From: Sphingopyxis sp. CCNWLW2
GTDB taxonomy: Bacteria > Pseudomonadota > Alphaproteobacteria > Sphingomonadales > Sphingomonadaceae
NCBI RefSeq assembly: GCF_037095755.1
Contig: NZ_JBAWKJ010000001.1
Span: 1,119,001 to 1,183,000 of the forward strand
DNA: 64,000 nt
Reading direction: 5' to 3'
Positions 26,520 to 33,717 of this stretch are shown piece by piece. Position numbers and translations under genes: made by a program. A model generated the notes under the pieces. It ran no database searches. It was given only the letters and a program-made list of their open reading frames with translations, and had not been told where the DNA came from. How positions within the stretch are numbered: the stretch's first letter is position 1; every line of letters starts with the position of its first letter.

Positions 26520-26584
26520 AGCATGCCTTTTAGGCATCCTCTCCCAAAACTTTCACGGGCCACCTTCGGGTGGCCCTTTTTTTT
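26520..26584 (+). ncRNA. Candidate trans-acting small RNA with two hairpins and a CU-rich loop
   Basis: In a 289-bp gap flanked by minus-strand genes, the plus strand carries a compact module that belongs to neither gene. A first hairpin ATGCC-TTTTA-GGCAT (26523-26537) is followed by a single-stranded CCTCTCCC (26538-26545) complementary to Shine-Dalgarno sequences. An intrinsic terminator with a UUCG tetraloop then ends it. TTGCA boxes and a possible promoter lie just upstream. No known RNA family was recognised. The transcription start is a guess of about 26520. Confidence 0.55.
26557..26584 (+). terminator. Rho-independent terminator of the candidate small RNA
   Basis: Perfect 8-bp stem GGGCCACC/GGTGGCCC closed by a TTCG tetraloop, followed by eight T on the plus strand. 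There is no plus-strand protein gene upstream, while T residues on the minus side are poor. Direction therefore supports a plus-strand non-coding transcript. Confidence 0.85.
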
Positions 26585-26657
26585 GCCCATTTTCTGGCTC
26601 AAAACCTGACTTTTTTAGTCGAGAAATACGATCCGGTTCGAATCACGCGGTCGCGAA

Positions 26658-27119
26658 TCAGTCCTGCACGGGGATCCGCGCTTCGAATCGCCTGACTTCG
26701 GCAATGAAGCTGCCGGGCAGCGGCGTCGGCTTGCCGCTGTCGGTGTCGAGGTGGGCGTAGTTGATCTCGATGTCCGTGAGCCGCTCATTTTCGCGGAAAA
26801 TCCCGCAATGGACCGTGAAGCTCGTCCGCCCGAAGCGGCTGATTCGCGCCGCGATCGTGATCAGCTCGTCGAGCCTAGCGGGCGCATGATAGTCGATCTC
26901 ACAATGCGTCTCGTGGATGTCTGTACCATATTGGTGAAAATAGGGTCCGGGCTGCCCCTCACCCAGCGCGCGGAAATATTCGGTCACGCCGATGTCGGCG
27001 TAGACGAGATAATTGGCGTTGAAGACGATATTCTGGCCGTCGATCTCGTTGAAGCGCACACGGACACGCTCCTGCACGCGGAAATCGCCGAGCGGCACGT
27101 CGCTGCGGACATCGGTCAT
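26658..27119 (-). CDS. Acyl-CoA thioesterase (hotdog fold, 4HBT)
   Basis: A 153-residue hotdog-fold thioesterase of the YbgC/FadM type. The active-site region RVRFNEIDGQNIVFNANYLVY contains the conserved Asp (EID) that activates water, and ADIGVTEYFRAL follows. Later ITIAARISRFGRTSFTVHCGI matches the central helix and strands. The acyl substrate is unknown. It starts 7 bp after the aminopeptidase P gene stop, so the two are co-transcribed; the functional link is unclear. Confidence 0.88.
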   Translation of the reverse strand: MTDVRSDVPLGDFRVQERVRVRFNEIDGQNIVFNANYLVYADIGVTEYFRALGEGQPGPYFHQYGTDIHETHCEIDYHAPARLDELITIAARISRFGRTSFTVHCGIFRENERLTDIEINYAHLDTDSGKPTPLPGSFIAEVRRFEARIPVQD

Positions 27120-27126
27120 GTGCGGA

Positions 27127-28953
27127 TCAGGCCGCGAGCGCGGCGGGGGCGCGGTCGAGCGGCGCGCACGCGGCTTCGAGCCAGCCCTTGTCGTCGCCGC
27201 TCATTCCGGGCGCGAGCTTTTCGAACACCGCGACGTGATAGGCGTCGAGCCAGTCGGCCTCGGCACCCGAGAGCAGCGCCACATCGACGAGGTTCTGCGC
27301 GATCGGGGCGAAGGTGATCGTCTCGAACCCCAACATATCCTCCTCAGCGCCGTCGATGCTTTGCGGCACGACGATCACCAGATTCTCGATGCGGATGCCG
27401 AATGCGCCCGCCTTGTAATAGCCGGGCTCGTTCGAGAGGATCATGCCCGCGTGCAGCGGCTCCTCGGTCCCCGCCTGCCCGCCCGCGGGCTTGGCGATGC
27501 GCTGCGGCCCTTCGTGGACCGCCAGATAAGCGCCGACGCCGTGGCCGGTGCCGTGGGCATAATCGACCCCGTCGGCCCACAGATATTGGCGCGCGAGGAT
27601 GTCGAGCTGGCTGCCGCGCGTGCCCTTCGGGAAGCGCGCGGTCGCGAGCGCGATATGCCCCTTGAGCACCTGCGTGAAACGGCGGCGCATTTCGGCGGTC
27701 GGCACGCCGATCGCGATCGTGCGCGTGATGTCGGTCGTGCCGTCGGTATATTGCCCGCCCGAATCGACGAGATAGAGCGTGCCGGTCTCGATCGCGCGGT
27801 TCGTCGTTTCGTCGACCTTATAATGCGGCAGCGCGCCGTTCGGCCCGGCGGCCGAGATGGTGTCGAAGCTCAGATCGACGAGCGCACCATTCTGGTCGCG
27901 AAATTCGCGCAGCTTCGCCGCGGCGCCGAGTTCGTCGAGCCCGCCCTGCGGCGCGACTTCCTCCATCCAGTTGAGGAAGCGCGACACCGCGACGCCGTCG
28001 CGGACGTGCGCCGCGCGCGTGCCGTCGAGTTCGGTCTCGTTCTTGATCGCCTTGGGCAGCACCGCGGGGTCGCGGTGGCGTTCGATCTTCGCGCCGGCAG
28101 CTTCCAGGACGGTGAAGATCGCCGCGACCGCGCGATCGGGATCGACCGCGACCTTCTTGTCCTTGAGATCGGCAAGCGCGGCCTCGAACGCGTCGCGGTC
28201 GTGGATGCGCACGCTGTTGCCGAGATGCGCGCGCACCGCGTCGGTGACCTTTTCGGGCGCGATGAACAGGTCGGCGGTGGCGTCGGCGTGGAGCAACGCG
28301 AAGGCGAGCCCGACGGGCGTGTGGCTGACGTCCGACCCGCGGATGTTGAAGGTCCAGGCGACCGAATCGAGCGCGGTCATCACCGTCGTGTCGAGGCCCT
28401 TGGCCTTCAGCCAGTCGGCGATCACGGCGCGCTTGTCGGTCGCCGCCTGCCCCGCGAGTTTGGTGTCATAGACCGTGACCGCGGCAGCGCTCGGCGCTGG
28501 CTGGTCATCCCACGCGGCGTCGAGGGGGTTGGCGTCGACCGCGACGAGCTCAGCGCCCTTGTCCGCCAATGCCTTGCCCAGACCGCGCGCCCAGTCGACG
28601 CCGTGGAGCCACGGATCGAAGCCGATCTTCTGCCCCGCGCCGACGTTCGCACCGAGCCATTCGGCCACGCTCGACTGCGGCACGCCGACATAGTCGAACA
28701 GCGATCCGTCGACCTGATCGCGGACCTGCACCGTATAGCGTCCGTCGACGAACACCGCGGCCTTCGCCGGCAGCACCGCCGCGGTGCCGGCCGAACCGCC
28801 GAAGCCCGTCAGCCACGCCATGCGCTGCGCATAATCGCCGACATATTCGCTCATATGCTCGTCGCTGATCGGCACGACAAAGCCGTCGAGACCGCGCGCG
28901 GCGAGTTCGGCGCGGACACGGGCGAGGCGCTCTGAATGGACGGGGCTGGACAT
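27127..28953 (-). CDS. Aminopeptidase P family protein (M24B)
   Basis: A 608-residue long-form Xaa-Pro aminopeptidase that removes an N-terminal residue preceding proline. Two creatinase-like N-terminal domains precede the pita-bread catalytic domain. Metal ligands are visible: Asp pair in LVDSGGQYTDGTTDITRT, His in HGTGHGVGAYLAVHEGP, Glu in LSNEPGYYKAGAFGIRIEN. Length matches the three-domain form (about 600). The ATG has GGAA upstream. It is divergent from the S9 peptidase gene with 68 bp between them. Confidence 0.95.
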   Translation of the reverse strand: MSSPVHSERLARVRAELAARGLDGFVVPISDEHMSEYVGDYAQRMAWLTGFGGSAGTAAVLPAKAAVFVDGRYTVQVRDQVDGSLFDYVGVPQSSVAEWLGANVGAGQKIGFDPWLHGVDWARGLGKALADKGAELVAVDANPLDAAWDDQPAPSAAAVTVYDTKLAGQAATDKRAVIADWLKAKGLDTTVMTALDSVAWTFNIRGSDVSHTPVGLAFALLHADATADLFIAPEKVTDAVRAHLGNSVRIHDRDAFEAALADLKDKKVAVDPDRAVAAIFTVLEAAGAKIERHRDPAVLPKAIKNETELDGTRAAHVRDGVAVSRFLNWMEEVAPQGGLDELGAAAKLREFRDQNGALVDLSFDTISAAGPNGALPHYKVDETTNRAIETGTLYLVDSGGQYTDGTTDITRTIAIGVPTAEMRRRFTQVLKGHIALATARFPKGTRGSQLDILARQYLWADGVDYAHGTGHGVGAYLAVHEGPQRIAKPAGGQAGTEEPLHAGMILSNEPGYYKAGAFGIRIENLVIVVPQSIDGAEEDMLGFETITFAPIAQNLVDVALLSGAEADWLDAYHVAVFEKLAPGMSGDDKGWLEAACAPLDRAPAALAA

Positions 28954-29021
28954 GACGCGTTCCTTATTCCTACATCGCGGGCGATCCCGCCCAATCGGGC
29001 GACACCGCGGGGGATTTTTCG

Positions 29022-31187
29022 ATGCGCGCTATTTGGATGTTTCTGGCAGCAATTGCCACCCCGCTTGTCGCATCGCCTGCCCTGTTCGCCAAAGAGAAAG
29101 ACGCCGCATTGACCAGCCAGACCCCTGCCCTGCCCGCCGCCCCCGTCGCGGAAAAGCGCCCGCACGAAGTGACGCTGCACGGCAAGAAACTCTCCGACCC
29201 GTACCACTGGCTGAAGGACGAGAGCTATCCGACGATCGATGACAAGGATGTGCTCGACTATGTGAAGGCCGAGAATGCCTATTTCGACGCCGCGATGAAA
29301 CCGCACGCGGCGCTCGTCGAAACGATCTTTCAGGAAATGAAAGGCCGGATCAAGGAAGCCGATTCGAGCGTGCCGCAGAAGGACGGCGACTGGGTCTATT
29401 GGGTCGAATTTGAAGAGGGCGCCGAATATAAGAAATGGTATCGCAAGCCGGCGTCAGGCTCCGGCGATGCGATCCTGATCCTCGACGAGGTCGCGATGGC
29501 CGCGGGCAAGGAGTATTTCCGCCTGTCGGACGTGTCGGTCAGCCCCGACGGGAAGCTGATGGCCTATGCGGTCGACGACAATGGCTCCGAACGCTTCGAG
29601 GTGCGCTTCAAGAATCTGATGACGGGCGAGGCGCTGCCCGACGTCATCCCCGGCACGCTGTCGTCGCTGGTGTGGACCGCAAAGAACGACGCGCTGCTCT
29701 ATGGCCTCGCGAACGAGAATTGGCGCACCGACAATGTCCGGCTGCACAAGCTCGGGACGCCGGTCACGCAAGATAAATTGCTCTATAAGGAAGCCGACAT
29801 CGGTTTCGGCGTCGGGATCGGCAAGACCGCGGCCGACAATTATATCGTCATCGCGACAGGCGATAACGAGACGAGCGAGGTTTACCTGCTCCCCGCCGAC
29901 AATCCCGAGGCGAAGATGCAGCTCGTGTCGGCGCGCAAGAAGGGCCGCGAATATAGCGTCGATGAGCGCAACGGCACGCTCTACGTCTATACCAACGACG
30001 AGCATCCCAATTTCCGTGTCGCGACCGCGAGCGTCAAAATGCCCGACGAATGGAAGACGCTGATCCCCGGATCGGACGCGAGCTACATCACCGGCCTGTC
30101 GGTCTTCCGCGACTATTTCGTGCTCGAAACGCGCGAGAAGGGCGTCGACCAGGTCGATATCCGTAAATATGACGCGCCGCTGACCTCCGGTCGGATCAAA
30201 TTCCCCGAGGCCACTTATGTCGCAGGCCTCGGCGACAATCCCGAATATCATCAGGACAAGCTGCGCCTCGATTATGAATCGATGGTCACCCCCGACACGG
30301 TGTTCGATTACGACCTTGCGAACGGCAAGCTCGAAACGCTGAAGGTGCAGGAAATTCCATCGGGTTACAATCACGATGACTATATAACCGAATTGGCAAA
30401 TATGCCCTCGCGCGACGGCACCCCGGTTCCGGTGTCGCTCGTCTACAAAAAGGGCACGCCGCGCGACGGCAGCGCGCCGATGCATCTCTATGTCTATGGC
30501 TCGTACGGTTACCGCGTCCCGCCGGGTTTCTCGACGACGCGGTTGAGCCTTGTCGATCGCGGGATGATCTATGCGATCGCGCATGTGCGCGGCGGCGACG
30601 ATCTCGGCCGCGCCTGGTATCTCGCGGGCAAGACGACCGAGCGCAAGAACACGTTCAACGACTTTATCGACGTCGCCAAGGGCCTGATCGCCGCCAAATA
30701 TACGAGCGCGGGCAAGATTTCGATCGAGGGCCGCTCGGCGGGCGGGCAGGTGATGGGCGCAGTCTACAACCAGGCGCCCGAGCTGTGGGGCGCGGTGCTC
30801 GCGGGCGTGCCCTTCGTCGATGTCATCAACACGATGGTCGACGAGACGCTGCCGCTGACCCCCGGCGAATGGCCCGAATGGGGCAATCCGATCACCGACA
30901 AGGCGGCATTCGACTATATGCTGTCGTACAGCCCCTACGACAATGTGACCGCGAAAGCCTATCCGCCGATGCTCGTGTCGGCGGGGCTCAACGACCCGCG
31001 CGTGACCTATTGGGAGCCCGCGAAATGGGTAGCGAAGCTGCGCGCAACGCGCACCAACGACGCGGCGCTGCTGCTTCGCACCAACATGGGCGCAGGCCAC
31101 GCCGGCAAATCGGGCCGTTGGGGCGCGCTGCGCGAGGACGCCGAGGAGTTTGCGTTCGTGCTGACACAGCTGGGGGTGGAAAAGTAG
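29022..31187 (+). CDS. S9 family prolyl oligopeptidase / oligopeptidase B-like peptidase, exported
   Basis: A 721-residue serine peptidase. A signal peptide (MFLAAIATPLVASPALFA) is followed by a beta-propeller gate (about 60-420) and an alpha/beta-hydrolase domain. Nucleophile Ser is in SIEGRSAGGQVMG; oligopeptidase B usually has GGSAGG, so the residue before Ser differs. The acid is in SAGLNDPRVTYWEP and His in MGAGHAGKSGR. Overall resemblance is to PtrB-like enzymes cleaving short peptides after basic residues, here likely periplasmic. A GGGGGA leader supports the ATG. A MarR gene follows. Confidence 0.94.
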   Translation: MRAIWMFLAAIATPLVASPALFAKEKDAALTSQTPALPAAPVAEKRPHEVTLHGKKLSDPYHWLKDESYPTIDDKDVLDYVKAENAYFDAAMKPHAALVETIFQEMKGRIKEADSSVPQKDGDWVYWVEFEEGAEYKKWYRKPASGSGDAILILDEVAMAAGKEYFRLSDVSVSPDGKLMAYAVDDNGSERFEVRFKNLMTGEALPDVIPGTLSSLVWTAKNDALLYGLANENWRTDNVRLHKLGTPVTQDKLLYKEADIGFGVGIGKTAADNYIVIATGDNETSEVYLLPADNPEAKMQLVSARKKGREYSVDERNGTLYVYTNDEHPNFRVATASVKMPDEWKTLIPGSDASYITGLSVFRDYFVLETREKGVDQVDIRKYDAPLTSGRIKFPEATYVAGLGDNPEYHQDKLRLDYESMVTPDTVFDYDLANGKLETLKVQEIPSGYNHDDYITELANMPSRDGTPVPVSLVYKKGTPRDGSAPMHLYVYGSYGYRVPPGFSTTRLSLVDRGMIYAIAHVRGGDDLGRAWYLAGKTTERKNTFNDFIDVAKGLIAAKYTSAGKISIEGRSAGGQVMGAVYNQAPELWGAVLAGVPFVDVINTMVDETLPLTPGEWPEWGNPITDKAAFDYMLSYSPYDNVTAKAYPPMLVSAGLNDPRVTYWEPAKWVAKLRATRTNDAALLLRTNMGAGHAGKSGRWGALREDAEEFAFVLTQLGVEK

Positions 31188-31226
31188 CCGCAGCCGACCC
31201 GGTCAACGGCCGGCCGCTCGTGGCGC

Positions 31227-31724
31227 TTGCATCGGCCGCTCAAATTATATAAGCGCTTATATATTAACTATCGTTCGGGCCTTGGAACGCGCCTGCGCCT
31301 GTTGGTGACGGCGCTCGACGATGCCGTCGAGCAAGCCTATCGCGATGCCGGGCTGAATTTCCGGCCGCGCTTCTATCCCTATTTCCGACTGTTCATGGCA
31401 TCGGGATCGGCATCGGTTGGCGAATGTGTCGCGGCGCTCGGTTTCACGCAGCCCGCCGCCACACAGACGCTGCAAGCGATGGTCCGCGAAGGCCTGATCG
31501 CGCCGGTTCCCGGCCGGGACCGGCGCGAGCGGCGCTTTACGCTCACCCCGGAAGCGCACGCGATGATCCCCGACCTCGAAGCCATCTGGGCGGCGACCGC
31601 TGCCGCCGCGCGCGCGCTCGACGCCGCGCTGCCGCAACCCTTGGGCGCGACGATCGATGCCGCGCTTGAACAGCTCGAACGCCAGTCGTTCGGCGATCTC
31701 ATCAAGAAGGAACGCTCCCTATGA
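31227..31724 (+). CDS. MarR family transcriptional regulator
   Basis: A regulator of up to 165 residues with a winged helix: GECVAALGFTQPAATQTLQAMVREGLI and the wing GRDRRERRFTLTPEA. The N-terminal helix YRSGLGTRLRLLVTALDDAVEQ is conserved in relatives, so translation begins at or before it. No ATG is available. The only early starts are a TTG at 31227 and a rare ATT at 31263, neither with a clear Shine-Dalgarno; the true start is unsure. A perfect palindrome lies between these two, probably its own operator. The stop overlaps the S41 peptidase start (ATGA). Confidence 0.85.
   Translation: MHRPLKLYKRLYINYRSGLGTRLRLLVTALDDAVEQAYRDAGLNFRPRFYPYFRLFMASGSASVGECVAALGFTQPAATQTLQAMVREGLIAPVPGRDRRERRFTLTPEAHAMIPDLEAIWAATAAAARALDAALPQPLGATIDAALEQLERQSFGDLIKKERSL
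31246..31263. promoter_or_regulatory. Perfect 18-bp palindrome, likely MarR operator
   Basis: TATATAAGCGCTTATATA is fully self-complementary. It lies at the 5' end of the MarR gene, overlaps TATATT/TATAAG -10-like hexamers and is AT-rich in a GC-rich context. MarR proteins usually bind such palindromes over their own promoter. Confidence 0.65.
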
Positions 31725-32716
31725 TCCGCGCCGCACTTTGGTTATGGCTTGCGTGCCTTGCGCTGCCCGCCTCGGCTCAACCGATCAGCGCCGTCGACCG
31801 TGGGCAGGCGATCGACGAAATCGCCAGGCTGCTCGATACGCGCTATGTCGACGCCGACAAAGGGCGGCGACTTGCCACCGAGCTGCGCCGGTCCAAAGGG
31901 CAATGGAAGGATGTCGTCGACGGCCCCGCGCTCGCCAAGGCGCTGACAGGCTGGCTGCGCGAGCGGTCGGGCGACGGACATTTCGCGGTCGATTACAGCG
32001 CCCGGCCGATCCCCGCCGACGGCGGCGAAGCAGCCTTTCACGACGCCGAGATCGAGCGCTATTATGGCGCCCAGGTCAATCATGGCGTGCAAAAGATCGA
32101 ACGGCTCGATGGCAATATCATGCTGATCGACCTCCGCGTCTTTCCGCCCCGCGCGCTTGGCGGCGACGTTATCGGCGCGATGATGACCGTCGCCGCGCAA
32201 GGCGACGCGCTGATCATCGACCTGCGCAAGAATGGCGGCGGCATGGATACGGTCGACACGATCGTCAGTCAGCTTGTTCCCGAAGGGTCGCCGCTCAGCG
32301 GCAGTTTCGACCGCCCGAGCGGGCAAACATCGACGCATATTTCGCCCGCGCCGGGCGACGGGCGCCGATTCGGCGATTCGAAACCCCTCTATATCCTGAC
32401 CAGCAAACGCACCTTTTCGGCGGCCGAAGCGCTTGCCTACGACCTCCAGGCGCTGAAACGCGCGACGATCGTCGGCGAAGTGACCGGCGGCGGTGCCAAT
32501 CCGTTCGAATATCGCCGCGTGCACCCGCATTTCGCCCTGAGCCTGCCCGAGAAAAGGTCGGTCAACCCGATCACCGGAACCAACTGGCAGGATGTCGGGG
32601 TCAAGCCCGACGTCGCGGTGCCCGCCGATCAGGCGCTCGAAACCGCACTGTCGCTCGCCAAAGAAGTGCTCGACAATGCACCGAACGATGTCAGGGCAAA
32701 TAGGCGCGCGCGATGA
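31721..32716 (+). CDS. S41 family peptidase (CtpA/tricorn-like), exported
   Basis: A 331-residue serine peptidase of family S41. A signal peptide ends at ALPASA. The helical N-terminal part (AIDEIARLLDTRYVDADKGRRLATELR) is the usual lead-in. The catalytic core has the substrate-binding loop GDALIIDLRKNGGG. Serine is in TSKRTFSAAEALAYDLQ and the base Lys four codons later in ALKRATIVGEVTGGGA. The PDZ domain of classical Ctp proteins is missing. The ATG overlaps the MarR stop. The 3' end overlaps the convergent HAD gene by 26 bp. Confidence 0.88.
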   Translation: MIRAALWLWLACLALPASAQPISAVDRGQAIDEIARLLDTRYVDADKGRRLATELRRSKGQWKDVVDGPALAKALTGWLRERSGDGHFAVDYSARPIPADGGEAAFHDAEIERYYGAQVNHGVQKIERLDGNIMLIDLRVFPPRALGGDVIGAMMTVAAQGDALIIDLRKNGGGMDTVDTIVSQLVPEGSPLSGSFDRPSGQTSTHISPAPGDGRRFGDSKPLYILTSKRTFSAAEALAYDLQALKRATIVGEVTGGGANPFEYRRVHPHFALSLPEKRSVNPITGTNWQDVGVKPDVAVPADQALETALSLAKEVLDNAPNDVRANRRAR

Positions 32717-33299
32717 GGTCACGCTCCAGCGTTGCCGCATCGACGAACTGGTGTCCCGCGATGCCGACCGATTCGGCGCCCGCGACGTTCTTTGCGACAT
32801 CATCAATAAAGAGCGCGCCCGCGGGGTCGATGCCGAATCGCTCGATCGCGAGACGGTAGATTGCGGGGTCAGGCTTTAGCAGCTTTTCGGTGCCCGACAC
32901 GATGATGCCCTGGAAGCGGTCGAAGATTGGCTGAGTGGGACGGAAGCCTTCCCAGAATTCATGGCCAAAATTGGTGATCGCGAACAGCGGTACGGCCGCG
33001 GCGTCCAATCGCTCGACGAGTTCGAGGCTGCCGGGCATCGGCCCCGGGATCGTTTCGTTAAAGCGCGTCGCATAGGCATCGATCAGCGGCGCATGATCGG
33101 GAAATTCGGCTTTCCGTTCGGGCACCATCTCGGCGAGCGGGCGACCGGCGTCGTGCTGGAAATGCCACCCGGGCGTGACGACGTTGGTGACGAACCATTC
33201 GAGCTCGTCTTTCCCGGCGATCAGCTTGGCGAAGAGATAGCGCAGGTCCCAGTCGAACAGGACGCGGCCGACATCGAAGATCACGCTCTGGCGAATCAT
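32691..33299 (-). CDS. HAD family hydrolase (YihX-like)
   Basis: A 202-residue haloacid-dehalogenase phosphatase with the type IA helical cap. Motif I is FDVGRVLFDWD (nucleophile Asp; the second Asp of DxD is replaced by Gly, as in several YihX-type members). Motif II is AITNFG, motif III LLKPDPAIY and motif IV LFIDDVAKNV. Sugar phosphates are the usual substrates. GGAGG lies 4 bp before the ATG used here, so a five-residue longer start is unlikely. It overlaps the 3' end of the S41 gene. Confidence 0.9.
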   Translation of the reverse strand: MIRQSVIFDVGRVLFDWDLRYLFAKLIAGKDELEWFVTNVVTPGWHFQHDAGRPLAEMVPERKAEFPDHAPLIDAYATRFNETIPGPMPGSLELVERLDAAAVPLFAITNFGHEFWEGFRPTQPIFDRFQGIIVSGTEKLLKPDPAIYRLAIERFGIDPAGALFIDDVAKNVAGAESVGIAGHQFVDAATLERDLIARAYLP

Positions 33300-33368
33300 G
33301 CGGCCTCCAGACACGCGAAAGCGCCGCCGGAAGCATCCGACGGCGTAACGCTGTTCACCAAAAGCAAA

Positions 33369-33386
33369 CGGGGCGAAATCACCCCG
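33369..33386 (-). terminator. Possible terminator downstream of rpmJ
   Basis: CGGGG and CCCCG arms separated by 8 bases, followed on the minus strand by TTTGCTTTTGG. The stem is short and the T-run interrupted, so termination efficiency is doubtful. Confidence 0.45.
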
Positions 33387-33396
33387 CGCAGGGGCA

Positions 33397-33522
33397 TTAG
33401 CCCTGGCGCGCCTTGAAGCGGCGGTTGGTCTTGTTGATCACATAGGTGCGGCCACGGCGGCGGATAACGCGGTTATCCCGGTGGCGGTCCTTCAGCGACT
33501 TCAGGCTGTTGCGAATCTTCAT
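33397..33522 (-). CDS. rpmJ: 50S ribosomal protein L36, type B
   Basis: A 41-residue ribosomal protein ([20 protein letters not shown], then [20 protein letters not shown]). The N-terminus [11 protein letters not shown] and the absence of the zinc-binding CxxC...CxxxxH set identify the type B, zinc-independent form (YkgO-like), which is normal in alphaproteobacteria. It was located by translating the minus strand between the HAD gene and rpoN. Downstream lies a weak terminator and upstream a palindromic repeat region. Confidence 0.95.
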   Translation of the reverse strand: MKIRNSLKSLKDRHRDNRVIRRRGRTYVINKTNRRFKARQG

Positions 33523-33621
33523 GGTCTCTGTCCGTAAATCTTGGCGTATTGACGCGAAGCGGCGCAACTATGGGGAAGCGGGTGAAAAGTCAACCGGCTC
33601 GCGGGCCAAGTTCCCCTTTTT

Positions 33622-33703
33622 CCGTTCGCATCGAGCGAAGTCGAGATGCCCCTCGACCCTGCACCATCCCGACGGGTGTCTCGACTTCGCTCGACACGAA
33701 CGG
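33622..33703. repeat. Imperfect inverted repeat, REP-like intergenic element
   Basis: Two 29-base arms (33622-33650 and 33675-33703) carry the core TCGAGCGAAGTCGAGA in opposite orientation, with four mismatches (CA/TG versus TG/CA beside it). The same core is well known as a dispersed palindrome in sphingomonad genomes. It sits in the 195-bp gap between rpmJ and rpoN. Confidence 0.65.
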
Positions 33704-33717
33704 AATTGGAAGGCGTT

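Noticed and set aside
26432..26533. 33-residue Cys-rich peptide (MKDVSVLDCKKCNSRCPFRS...) on the plus strand
   Set aside because: No Shine-Dalgarno; the cysteines are produced by the repeated TGC boxes and the stop lies in the first sRNA hairpin. A non-coding reading explains the region better, but a small peptide is not fully excluded.
26375..26602. 75-codon minus-strand frame across the small RNA region
   Set aside because: It runs through a strong terminator, lacks a ribosome-binding site, and its translation has no motif.
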